This document shows positions 44,792 to 54,539 of a stretch of 64,000 bases of DNA, one piece after another (position 1 is the first letter of the stretch; each line of letters opens with the position of its first letter). The notes beneath the pieces are model-generated. The model did not search any database, was not told where the DNA came from, and was given only the letters and a program-made list of their open reading frames with translations. The stretch comes from Nephrocerus scutellatus. Lineage: Eukaryota > Arthropoda > Insecta > Diptera > Pipunculidae. The stretch covers positions 88,958,749-89,022,748 of the forward strand of contig OX352762.1 of the NCBI GenBank assembly GCA_947095585.1, read 5' to 3'. Made by a program: the position numbers and the translations under genes.

Positions 44792-46095
44792 AAGGGTGTT
44801 TTTTTAGGAGGTTTGTTTTTCCGATAGATGTCGTTTTATTTTATGACAGTTGTTTTGACAGCTCAAAGTGGCATTTCTACTCAGTATTGTTTGGCAAATC
44901 ATTATGAATAGGTTAACTCCAGAACAACGTTTTCAAATCGTGGAAATTTATTTTCAAAATCAGTGTTCAATTAAAAATGTTTATAGAGCACTTCGTGAAT
45001 TTTATGGTGCACATAATCGTCCGTCAGAGACCACCATAAAGAACGTAATTACCAAATTTCGGTCTACATTCACTCTTTTGGATGCCAAGCCACCGACAAG
45101 AATGAGAAGAGTTCGTACAGAAGAAAATATTGCTGTCGTTGAGGCCAGTGTCGAAGAAAACGACAATTTATCGATTCGTCGTCGTGCTCAGCAAATTGGA
45201 CTTTGTCCATCGACTTTATGGAAAATTTTACGTAAAGATTTGGGTTTGGTGCCATACAAAATTCAATTGGTGCAAGAATTAAAGCCACACGACCATCGTT
45301 TGCGCCGTGAATTCAGTGATTGGTCGTTAAATCAATTGAACGAAGATCCATTTTTTTACCGTAAAATTCTCTTCAGTGATGAGGCGCATTTTTTGTTAAA
45401 TGGATACGTCAACAAACAAAATTGTCGCATTTGGAGCAAAGATAATCCACACGCCGTTCAAGAATTACCAATGCATCCTGATAAATGTACTGTTTGGTGC
45501 GGTCTATGGGCTGGTGGGATCATCGGTCCATATTTCTTTAAAAATGAGGAAGGACGACGCGTTACCGTGAATGGAAATCGATACAGAACCATGTTAAATG
45601 AGTTTTTGTTGTCAAATCTTGAAGATATGGATATGGATGAAATGTGGTTTCAACAAGATGGTGCCACTTGCCATACAGCACGTGAAACAATCGACTTATT
45701 GAAAGAAACTTTCAACGACAACATTATTTCGAGAAATGGTCCGGTGAATTGGCCTCCGCGTTCGTGCGATTTGACGCCACTCGATTACTTTTTGTGGGGA
45801 TACGTGAAGTCATTGGTTTATGTGGATAAACCTCAATCGATTGACGCTTTGGAAACCAATATTCAACGTGTCATTGCTGACATACGCCCTCAAATGCTTG
45901 AAAAAGTGCTGGAAAATTGGACCTCCAGAATGACATTTGTGAAAAATAGTCGTGGTAGCTATATGCCAGAAATTGTATTTAAATGTTAAATGCCAAAAAA
46001 TTATCTACCAAATAAAAAAAAATTTTGGTCATTTCATAATTTTATATGTGTTTTATTCAAAAAAAAAATCGGCAATCTCTTAAAAAAACACCCGT
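44792..46095 (+). mobile_element. Intact mariner element, D,D41D (rosa) type
   Basis: 1304 bp between TA dinucleotides at 44790-44791 and 46096-46097. Terminal inverted repeats AAGGGTGTTTTTTTAGGAGG and, reversed, ACGGGTGTTTTTTTAAGAGA. A full transposase ORF is inside, and AATAAA (46009-46014) follows the stop. Ends, size and intact ORF suggest recent activity. Confidence 0.88.
44904..45989 (+). CDS. mariner transposase (DD41D), intact
   Basis: 361 residues from ATG 44904 (MNRLTPEQRFQIVEIYF). The longer frame upstream has no ATG before this. Two N-terminal helix-turn-helix regions (about residues 5-50 and 75-120, with LSIRRRAQQIGLCPSTLW) bind the terminal repeats. The catalytic triad: FSDEAHF (about residue 160), WFQQDGATCHT (about 250) and SCDLTPLDYFLWG (about 293). 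Counting gives 41 residues between second and third Asp, the D,D41D spacing of rosa-type mariners known from Ceratitis and other insects. All three acidic residues are present and no stop interrupts the frame, so the protein could be active. It cuts and pastes its element into TA sites. It lies inside an otp intron in the same direction. Confidence 0.92.
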   Translation: MNRLTPEQRFQIVEIYFQNQCSIKNVYRALREFYGAHNRPSETTIKNVITKFRSTFTLLDAKPPTRMRRVRTEENIAVVEASVEENDNLSIRRRAQQIGLCPSTLWKILRKDLGLVPYKIQLVQELKPHDHRLRREFSDWSLNQLNEDPFFYRKILFSDEAHFLLNGYVNKQNCRIWSKDNPHAVQELPMHPDKCTVWCGLWAGGIIGPYFFKNEEGRRVTVNGNRYRTMLNEFLLSNLEDMDMDEMWFQQDGATCHTARETIDLLKETFNDNIISRNGPVNWPPRSCDLTPLDYFLWGYVKSLVYVDKPQSIDALETNIQRVIADIRPQMLEKVLENWTSRMTFVKNSRGSYMPEIVFKC

Positions 46096-46566
46096 TACAT
46101 ACCGCCTTAAAACCGTCTCAAGACCATACTTTAGACCCCGTTAAAGACCCTCTCTAAAAACCCCTCCACACCCCCACTCAACTTACACTAAATATCCCTT
46201 CCGCCAGACTTACTAAACTTACTTAGAAAACCCTCTCAAGACCCTAGTCAAGATTCTCGCTCTTAAGACCAGATCAGGAACTCCCCAGGAACACCCTCAA
46301 GGCCCCACTCAAGGCCCTTTCAAAACTTTTTCAAAACCTACTTAAGACCTCCTAAAGACTCCACTCAAGACCTCCGCAGTAATCCAGTCAAGACCATCAG
46401 AAAACACCCTCAAGATCCCGTGGGACACAAGGCCGCCTCAAGACCTCCTCAAAACCCATAAAGACCCCCAGGAATCACTTAAAATCACCGCAAGACCTTA
46501 CAAATTTTTAAAGAAATGTTTTCACGTGAGATACTTATGTGTGCAGTTTTAGTAAAATTTGGTTAA

Positions 46567-46970
46567 TTATGAAAATAAAAACAACTCATAAAAATTTAAA
46601 TTTCCATGTAAATTCTCTAATCCAGATGTATACTGAATTCCACTACAAATGCTGAAATAGCACTGAAACCTAACAACAAAACAACCCAAATCTTAAAGCA
46701 AGCAGCGCTGCCACAGCGCACAACGCACATAGAATACAGTCATTATAGTATGAAATGATCTGATGCCGGGTCAAAAATTTATATGGGAGCCCCCCGACCC
46801 CGCGGTCCGATCACTCTCAAATTGTAATAGAAAGTACTGTCACCGGAAATACACATATGTGCAAAGATATAAAATCGGGCTTTAGGAAATGGGTTAAAAA
46901 TTGATCACAAGATCTCACCAGCCGCCCAGCCAGCCACGGGAACGCGAAATTAATATAGAGAATTTAAAAA
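46567..46970 (-). mobile_element. Helentron/DINE-like element, internal-core subtype
   Basis: AAAACAACTCATAAAAATTT and CATGTAAATTCTCTAATCCA at the start, the CAGCGCTGCC...GATCTGATGCC core (about 46708-46770) shared with 8.9 and 9.4 kb, one monomer, and the left end CGCGAAATTAATATAGAGAA at about 46942-46961. Confidence 0.75.
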
Positions 46971-47160
46971 TAATGGTAAATCTTTACCTAATAGGAACGC
47001 TGAGGAGCATTTGTTTAATTTGCTATGATATGTCGTATTTGGGGTTTGCAATTACCTATTAAAATTTAGAGTGCTATAAAAATGTTTATAAAAATATTTA
47101 ATAAATTTAGTTATAAACACCTATTATTAATTGGAAAGACCTACGAGTATTGCACCTTTA

Positions 47161-47447
47161 ATAATAATAAATATCGGCGCGACAGACCATTCGCGGTCCA
47201 AAGCCTGACTTTCTCGCAACCATTTTGTGTTGAGCATGCATATTTTTGCACACAAATGGAGGGACCTACAATTTAATACCGGATCCGAACGGCGAATTGA
47301 GAAGCTTTCAATGACAAGTTATTACTCTCGAACGTTTGTCAAACTTTCGCGAGAGGTGGGACACCATGAAAAATACTTTGGTGTTACTGGGATTCGAACC
47401 ACGAACCCCCTGCAGTCCATGCTCCTATTCACTGAGCCACGGCGCCC
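47161..47447 (-). repeat. tRNA-derived SINE, best full-length copy
   Basis: On the minus strand: GGGCGCCGTGGCTCAGTGAA head, box A TGGCTCAGTGA (47439-47429), box B GGTTCGAATCC (47400-47390), CCAGTAACACCAAAGTATTT, GGTGTCCCACCTCTCGCG, a body with GCTTCTCAATTCGCCGTTCG, GGTCCCTCCATTTGTGTGC, and the 3' end CGCGCCGATATTTATTATTA. About 287 bp. Boxes A and B give an internal pol III promoter. Head plus TTA-repeat tail define a SINE. The parent tRNA was not determined. Confidence 0.85.
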
Positions 47448-47854
47448 ACAATTTGCAATTGCACCTTTACTGCTTGTTTATTGTTTTAACCTTAAAATAC
47501 TATAACGATGAGTAAAATTATTTCACTGCGCCAGATTTCCCTTTCAAACTTCCGAGCTCCTCTCCAGACATAGGCCAACATCTTTCGACAATGTATGCCC
47601 ATCATGTAGTTAGTTATCTGCCTTTGCGAGAGCAACATACGTTCAAGAGTTTTGGATACAATTTTCTTATTTTACTAATAATTGCATGTAAAAAAATAAT
47701 GTTAGTATTCTAGGGTTAAGTATGTTTTTAAAGATCTCGCTAAAGAAATAAAAATCTATTCATTGCCTTGCTCCAGGTTTGCGCTAAGCGATGTAACTAC
47801 CTCTACTCGTACAATAACACATCGTTTGATTAGATTGATACTAGTCTTAATTTT
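47448..47854. other. otp intron 3, no recognisable feature
   Basis: About 400 bases without repeat or coding match. Confidence 0.35.
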
Positions 47855-48789
47855 TAAATTCTCTATATTAACTTCGCGTGCCCGTGTGTTTGTTTGTTTG
47901 TTTGTTTGTCGCGGAATCTTGCGATCAGTTTTTAAACCGCTTTCTAAAGTCCGATTTCATTGAAACATGTCCCATGAAAACACTTTCTATTAAAATTTTG
48001 GACCCTCGGGGTCCCATACAAATATTTTACAAAATTTACCCGATTTTCTTAAAATTTTGTACATGTATGTATTTCCGATGGAAAACACTTTTTGTAAAAA
48101 ATTTGGAGACCCCGGGCATCATGGTCGTGAGGCCCCATACATATCTTAAAAAAATGAACCCGATTTTATTCAAATTTTATACTCATGTGTATCTCTGATG
48201 GACAACACTTCTTAAAATTGTGGAGACCCCGGGCCCCGAGGTCGTGAATCCCCATTTTTTTAAAAATTTAACCCGATTTTCTTCAAGTTTAATACACATT
48301 GGTTATATCTGATGAACAAAACTTTTTGTAAAATTTTTGGAGTAAACCGGCTCTTAGGCTCGAGGTGTGCCCATATAAATTTTTTAAAAATAAGCCCGAT
48401 TTTCTTTACATTTTAAACACATCTGTATCTCCGATGGACAAATATTTTTGTAAGAATTTTGGATTGAAAGGGCTCTGACGACTAAGGGGTGCCCATATAA
48501 ATCTTTTAAAATGAGTCCGATTTTCTTCAAATTTTAAACACATCTGTATCTCCGATGACAACACTTTCTATTGAAATTTGGAAGCGATCGGGCCCGATGG
48601 TCAGGGGCTCCCATGCAAATTTTTTACACATGTGTATCCCCGGTGACAAAAGTTTTTGTAAACATTTTAAAGTAAAGGGGCTCTAAAATTATTTTTTTCC
48701 AAATAAACCCGGTTCAAACTTTGCACACATATCTATCTCCTTTTAGAAAATTTATATGAAAAATTTAAATTTTTATGGGTTGTTTTTTA
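47855..48789 (+). mobile_element. Helentron/DINE-like element, complete
   Basis: Left end AAATTCTCTATATTAACTTC at 47856, GCGTGCCCGTG, (TTTG)n at about 47887-47908, AATCTTGCGATCAGTTTTTA, six to seven monomers, right end TTAGAAAATTTATATGAAAA, palindromic AAATTTAAATTT, and ATGGGTTGTTTTTTA at about 48775-48789. No ORF. Confidence 0.8.
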
Positions 48790-49018
48790 TTCACATTTTT
48801 TTAAAAATTAGCCAATTTTTAAAACGTTTTTATTAGCTCGCTTTCGTGTATGTATGTCTGTCTGTTCGGGTGGACTTTTGTAATTGATTTTAAACTAACT
48901 TTCCATTGAGCTAGAGGCTTGAAACTTTAAATATAGCTCAGAATTAGATGCAACTTGTTTCAGAACAGAGCAGACTACTACTTTTTATTTAAAACGAACT
49001 AAAGATTTCTAATCCCTT

Positions 49019-49212
49019 ACACATAGTCCTGATAACTTTTACTTGTGAAATTTAAATAGCTATAAAAATATACTTGTAAGATTTAGAATGACAAACGCAT
49101 CGCATCCAATAGAAAATTGATGCTTGAGTATTTGCATGTGCCCCACGTTTTTCATTCTAAATCTTACATAGCTATTAAAATTTCCCAAGTAAAATTTATC
49201 AGGAATATCTGT
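49019..49212. mobile_element. Hairpin MITE-like inverted repeat
   Basis: Left arm 49019-49097 (ACACATAGTCCTGATAACTT ... TGTAAGATTTAGAATGACAA) and right arm 49146-49212 (TCATTCTAAATCTTACATAG ... ATTTATCAGGAATATCTGT) are reverse complements, except for a 12-13 bp insertion in the left arm and a few mismatches. The loop is about 48 nt. No clear target duplication. Confidence 0.7.
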
Positions 49213-50390
49213 ATTATTTTGTATTTGTATTATTTTATAATACAATCAACATAGAGATGGAATAGAGAAAGGTTAGTCGACAAGATTTCATTCCGTTTCT
49301 ATGTAGATTGTGGTTATACTCATCACTTAAGAATTGTTATTCTGCATTTTTTTTCGAAATGCCAAGGTAACTGTCCGTAATTATACTACATATACTTATA
49401 TACAAACGCATGTATATGCAAATGAAACACACCTTTCAGAAATCGCTTGTGTGTGATCTTTATAATGCCCGAAGCCCGGCGTACCTGGCCGATACGTAAA
49501 TTAATAAAAATGCTTTAAATAAACGCCGCCACGTGCACTGGCTTAAGTATACATGTTAATTCACAAACACAGATAAGCCATCGATTTGATCTGATGCAAC
49601 GCATTGATCGACAAATTACTACAGGGTGTGTTATTCATATTGCAACGTGCGTACAACATTCCTCCCCTTCAAAATGAGCACAAGGTTCTCTATAGCAGAA
49701 CACAGAACACACCACTTTCGATATTATTTGTCGGTTTCTGCCCGATATGTTTTTAGACTAACAGAACAAGTTGACAAACAACATTTACGAGGCGAAAAAA
49801 CAAATTAAATACCAAAAATCTACAATAACAACAGAAACGAGTGCACATGCAGGGTGCAGTTTTTGTATGTGGTAAAACTTACAACTTTAATTTATTTTAC
49901 CACCCGCTGGTTGTGCTGCTCTTCTTCCATACGGCGGTTTTCAGAATAAGGAATTCCTAACGCACTTCCATCAAATGTAAATCATTTAGGATTCACAGGA
50001 TTACAAGGCTTATGTTTACGAGTCAATTCGCAACATGTGAACGTGGGTAGACGCTATTTGCAGTGTTGTGAAAGACAAATACAGGAGCGGTGGAGATACA
50101 GTGGAGCAAAAGTTTGTTTAGTTTGTGTAATGTTTAACAAAGAAAAGAAAAGATCAAACACAAACTTTAAAAATATCTCTTAATTATTTTACAATGCAGA
50201 CAAATGGCAAGATAAAATTAATTAATACGCAACTTCCTACGTTTTGGAGTGACGAAAAAATTTAACCAGATTTCCAATAGAGTCTCTCGGCTATGCGTGA
50301 AGTTAGCTTCGGTCTGTTTAATGTTTCAACTCGTTTTCTGCCATTTAATCATTCGCGTTCGATTGCGCCAACTTTACGTGCGCTGGTTTT
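49213..50390. other. otp intron 3, no recognisable feature
   Basis: No repeat family or supported gene seen. A 60-codon ORF at 49626-49808 has no recognised motif. Confidence 0.35.
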
Positions 50391-50645
50391 TGAATTTGAA
50401 TCAACATATGCACTTCAACATGCCAGCTAGCCAAACAACCGACTTATTGCGGTCGAAGTTCAGTGACTGTATTGTATCCAGAAATGGACCAGTCAATTGG
50501 CCACATCATTCGTGTTATTTCACGTCCCTGGATATTTTTCTTTGGGGCTTTGTCAAATCCAAATTCTTTGCTAATAAGCCCGTGACTTAAGACGACCTCA
50601 GAACCAACATGAACATCGAAGGCGGAACCCGTTTTATTCGAAAAA
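50391..50645 (+). pseudogene. rosa-type mariner transposase remnant
   Basis: TTDLLRSKFSDCIVSRNGPV and NWPHHSCYFTSLDIFLWGF parallel residues about 255-300 of the intact transposase at 44904-45989 (IISRNGPVNWPPRSCDLTPL). The second catalytic Asp block is scrambled and a stop follows NKPVT, after which DDLRTNMN continues the likeness. Only the C-terminal third is present. Confidence 0.7.
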
Positions 50646-51067
50646 GTCATTAAAATTTCGGTTTTAATCACTGGAATTAATAACACCCTGCTTGATTGGA
50701 CTAGTAACTACCTTTCTGACCGTTCTACTCAGGTCGTATTGGACGGATTCAAATCCAATGTTCACCGTATAAACGCCGGTGCTCCCCAAGGCTCTGTTTT
50801 GTCTCCGTAACTCTTTCTGATTATCATTTATGATCTGCTATCCGGCACTTCAAATCCAATCCATTCTTTCGCTGACGCACTCTTAGGTTTTCATTCATGT
50901 GATTTCACGCTTTCTGCACGCCCCTCTACATCGCAAGTTGAACTTCAACAACAACTTATGTTAAGCACTTTAAATTCTGACTTTATTCCCTAATTTCCTA
51001 ACGTCCACGCTGTGCTAAGCATTATAAGGGTGCAAATCCCTTTAGCGTGTGTACATTATAAAAAAAA
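50646..51067 (+). mobile_element. LINE RT fragment fused to its 3' UTR
   Basis: Plus strand: LLDWTSNYLSDRSTQVVLDG, INAGAPQGSVLSP, stop, LFLII, then SFADALLGFHS (FADD altered to FADA; 50690-50900), a stretch with QVELQQQLM, and then the 3' UTR ACGCT-14 nt-AAGGG-7 nt-CCCTT-1 nt-AGCGT (51007-51048) and poly(A) from about 51059. The post-RT coding part is deleted between. Confidence 0.7.
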
Positions 51068-51130
51068 CTCGTTAAGGCAATTGTATGGAGGGAATTTGAA
51101 ACCCTGGAAGATACAGGTTGAAAAAATAGC

Positions 51131-51611
51131 CAAATTTCTTGTAAATTCTCTGTATATAAAATTTAAAGAAAATCGGGTACATTTAAAAAAAAAATTTGAA
51201 TGGTCCCTGGTACGCTGGTACATTTCAGAATATCGCTGCCGACATATTCCACTGCATTCATTACTATCCTTGTCGTCGCACGACCGTTTCAGTTTCACGT
51301 TCGTCTCAGGCTTGCGCTCACGCATCGCCTAGGGTGGACGCTCGTCTCAGGCTTACGCTCACGCATCGCCTAGGGTGCGCGCTCGTCTAAGGCTTACGCT
51401 CACGCATCGCTCAGGATTCACGATCGTCTTAGGCTTACGCTTACGCATCGCCTAGGGTGCACGCTCGTCTCAGGGTCGGGGGGACCCTGGGACCCGATCA
51501 CTTCCAAATTTTAACAAAAAGTGTTGTCCACCGTAGATACACATGCGTATAAACTTTTAAGAAAATCGGGTAAATTTTATAAAATATTTGTATGGGAGCC
51601 CCCGACACCGG
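51131..51611 (-). mobile_element. Helentron/DINE-like element with 41-bp minisatellite
   Basis: CTTGTAAATTCTCTGTATAT, AAATTTAAAGAAAATCGGGT at the start and a monomer GATCACTTCCAAATTTTAAC, AAAAAGTGTTGTCCACCGTA, ATACACATGCGTATAAACTT, GGGAGCCCCCGACACC at the end. No left terminus. The minisatellite sits between. Confidence 0.65.
51297..51475 (+). repeat. 41-bp minisatellite, 4.4 copies
   Basis: Units at 51297-51337, 51338-51378, 51379-51419 and 51420-51460, and a partial 51461-51475. Each reads like ACGCTCGTCTCAGGCTTACG followed by CTCACGCATCGCCTAGGGTGC, GC-richer than its surroundings. Short ORFs here are repeat artefacts. Confidence 0.85.
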
Positions 51612-52288
51612 GTCACCATCCCCTCTAGATCACTCTGGGAAGAAGGTGCTATCTCGGAATACGTCAATCAGTTTTTATACTGACGGGTCAAAAACTGATG
51701 ATGGTGTAGGGGGAAGTGTTTTCTCAAAAAGCCTAAATATAAGTGTCTCTTTCCGTCTTCCTAATCACTGCAGTATTTTTCAAGCTGAAATAATGGCGAT
51801 CAACGAAGTCCTTTTCAAAACCAACCTTAGATGGACAAATGATATAACTTGTGTAGCGACAAAACAGATCTGGCCAAAGCTATATCTGAAACGCTCCAAG
51901 TATTTTATCTCTCTACACAGAGTATGAGTAAGAGAGAGTAATTACTGGGCACTGTCTCATAGGAAAGCATGCAGCAAGGCTTGGTGCATTTTGCAAGGAC
52001 TTCTGCAGAAACTGCATGGACGAGGAAGAGGAAGAGACAATTCTTTAACTTCTCTGCACACATAGCTGTATAAAGCGTAAGCTCCGTTTGAGAACCTTCT
52101 TTTAACCTTAACGATTTGTCAAGCACTGACATAAAAAGTCTTCTACGCTTCGTTCGAAGCTCTAGCTGGTTCAATGAGTAGGTAGTAGAAATCCTCTCGA
52201 TTCATGTGGCATCACAATGGATCATCTATTGGTCTAAGTGGGTTGGCGACCTGCCGACAGCCACCCCAACCTAACCTAACCTAACCTA
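51612..52288 (+). mobile_element. RNase H-type LINE 3' end with CCTAA-repeat tail
   Basis: RNase H start SISFYTDGSKTDDGVGGSVF and IFQAEIMAINEVL (51668-51810), internal loss, then VITGHCLIGKHAARLGAFC, CRNCMDEEEEETI (51935-52045; Cys knuckle), stop, and across frames NLNDLSSTDIKSLLRFV and SSWFNE before a stop near 52180. The 3' UTR ends GACAGCCACCCCAACCTAAC with the pentamer CCTAA repeated at 52265-52287. The wording fits I/LOA/R1-group LINEs. It abuts the mariner relic at about 52290. Confidence 0.7.
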
Positions 52289-52289
52289 T

Positions 52290-53300
52290 ATACTTTTTCA
52301 CCTTAATACCTTCAACCGCTTCTTCAGGCGATAAAAATCGTTGTCCACGCACCTTATCTTTGATTGTTGGGAACAAGAAAAAGTCATTGGGTGCCAATAG
52401 GGGCTGTAAGCCGGATGACCCATCAATTCGATCGTTTGAGTGCTTAAATACTCGCTTGTCTGATGTGATGTGTTAGAGCTCGCATTATAGTGATGCAAAA
52501 TGATTCGCCGTTTTGGGTTGATTTCTCTCAATTTGTGGCAAATCTCAGGCAAAGAAATGGTCGCATACCCAGCTGAATTGACCGTCTTTTGATTTTCAAG
52601 AGCCACAGTAGCCACATGAACGGTTTTCGTGAAGAAACACGCCCATTTGCTTCCCAGCGCTCTGAGCTCGCACAACTTTTGTTGGATTTTCTTCAAATTG
52701 GAAGACCCAAACAGTCGATTGCCCTTTTCTTTCCGGCTCATACGCAAATATCCATGACTAGTCAACTGTGGCAATTATGTATACGTTTTTGGAAGTACCT
52801 TCAACGAATTTTTCAAGCATTTGGCGGCAGCAATCGACACAAACCTTTTTTTGTGCGTCTGTCAAAAAATGTGGAGTCCACCTTCCGCACCTTTAAATGT
52901 TCATGTAAGATCGTTTATACGCTGGTGTTACTAATGCCTAGGCATGCCTCGATAAGATTCCAGATAAGTCACATGACGATCCTCTTCAATCAGTTTTCTC
53001 ACAGCATCGATGTTTTCTGGCACAACAGCTGTTTTTGGACGACCTTCACGAGGCTCGTCTTTGAGTGAACGTCGTTCGTGTTTAAATTCATTGTACCAAT
53101 AATAAATACTAGCCAAGGATGGTGCTTCGTTACCAAAAGTCGAATGAAGTACTGTTGTTGAGTTAGCCCCTTTCGAAAAACGTAAAAAATCATCACACGA
53201 ATATTTTCACGCGATAATTTAACTGAATTCAATTTTCAAGTAAATAAAAAACAATGTTACAAATAATGTTAAACTTTTTGACTGACATAGAGATTTGCAT
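52290..53300 (-). mobile_element. mariner (D,D34D) pseudo-element, 3' end lost
   Basis: Minus strand: VKLSRENIRVMIFYVFRKGL (53225-53160), YYWYNEFKHERRSLKDEPRE and ENIDAVRKLIEEDRHVTY (53110-52965), a gap, FGSSNLKKIQQKLCELRALG, CFFTKTVHVATVALENQ (52640-52590), IILHHYNASSNTS, where the second catalytic Asp is Tyr (52510-52470), and IELMGHPAYSP. It stops just after PEEAVEGIKV at about 52297. Same family as 18211-20248; keeps the uninterrupted CAACGATTTTTATCGCC site (52351-52335). Frameshifts and the D-to-Y change make it dead. Confidence 0.8.
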
Positions 53301-54539
53301 TGGAAATAATTTTGGTTGAAAAAAAATTATTTTTTTGTTTTTACAATGTGTAGAATGTAAACCCAAACATTGTGTATTGCAAAAAGTTATAAGACGACCA
53401 CAATTTTGTAATCTTTATATTATTATTTAATAAACAAAAAATAACATAATTTATATGTAAAGACAATGGGCCTCTTCGAAAAAAGTTGTCCCACTGCAAA
53501 TAAAATCTCGCGCAAAACTTTCTTATTATTGGGTTTTCGTTTTAGCCCAATGACTTGACGTTTTTCGAAACATACTGCACGCAAGATCTACCCTACTAAT
53601 ATGTTTTGGGGTAGAGATAATTAGAACAACATTTGCTTTAATAAAGTTTGTTTACTGTCTGCACTGCACGCCTATGTGTTATTTTCGCCCTAACTTCGAA
53701 TAGAAGTGTAAACGTGTAAAAGACTCCTGGCAGCTTCTGGTTTGCTTCCTATATAAAATTACGTAGAGAATATCCTCTTTCTATCATAATTCAATGGATT
53801 ATTTTTGGTTTATTGTGGTGCAGCGGTTTACTGCATCATTAAGTTATTTGGTTTTTGGTCTTTGACTTTTGATGTGCGTATACGTAGAGGTAAAACAAAA
53901 TCACAAGGTGATGCATCAAATTATTTAATATTTAAATAATAAGGTTTAAAGTTCAAATTATTTTCATTGAAGATTGTTGCGGCAAACAGGTGTCCAATTA
54001 CAGAAACCACAACTACTTCTAGTAATGAAAACATTATCTGTGACCCGACTGTGACTATTTCGGTTTGGTTTAAGAAGGTTTTTTGAGGGTTCGCTGTGTG
54101 CTTCTTCACTAACGCACTTCCACTCTTATTTATTGGCAATTTTGTGTCATCACATTGGCAAAGATTACAAAATCATTTCAATCGCACCCCTCCTGATTAA
54201 TGATAAAATTATTGTAATTGACTAGCAGTATGATGGTGTGAAATTCACCCTCTATCGGCAAACACGCAGGGGAAAGCGCAGTTGATACATGACTCTAATT
54301 AACATACAAATTAAGCAGCCATGTAAAACCAGTGTAGTTGTTTGTATTAGCAAAGTAACTTTTGGACTTTATTAACTTATCCAATTGATTGCTGGAAACT
54401 TCTTACGAACCATTTCTTTAATCTAAGTTGAACTGAGCGATGTTTGACTTATGCTACTGATTTACAGTAGTTTTGAATAAGTTATCACTTCCATGTCTCC
54501 TTAATGTGTCCCAATTATAGCTTTTTAAGATATCTCTAG
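53301..54539. other. otp intron 3, no gene; holds left copy of a 58-bp direct repeat
   Basis: Nothing recognised except the repeat at 53673-53730. Confidence 0.4.
53673..53730 (+). repeat. 58-bp direct repeat, left copy
   Basis: TATGTGTTATTTTCGCCCTA ... AAAAGACTCCTGG; identical to 55954-56011 except one base (CGTGTAAAAG versus CGTTTAAAAG). Confidence 0.9.

Larger units (their letters stand above)
44715..46500 (+). repeat. Degenerate CTCAAGACC-type minisatellite, split by mariner
   Basis: 44715-44789 and 46098-46500 consist of irregular C/A-rich words such as CTCAAGACCCT, CTCAAGACCTCC and CCTTAAAACC with spacing of roughly 12-20 bp and almost no G clusters. The mariner at 44792-46095 sits in the middle. 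Confidence 0.6.
44561..46566 (-). mobile_element. Helentron/DINE-like element carrying a CA-rich minisatellite and the mariner
   Basis: Begins with a new right end (TTTTTTATGTAAATTTTCTA, ATCGGAGATACATATCTGTG) immediately after the left end of the preceding copy. It holds the C/A-rich tract interrupted by mariner and ends in a degenerate monomer at 46500-46565. Its own left end is not seen, because the next copy begins. Confidence 0.55.

Noticed and set aside
51196..51390. ORFs across the 41-bp repeats
   Set aside because: Open only because the unit is GC-rich and repeated; no protein features.
52265..52287. Interstitial telomere repeat
   Set aside because: Directly attached to a LINE 3' UTR, so a retrotransposon tail is the simpler explanation.
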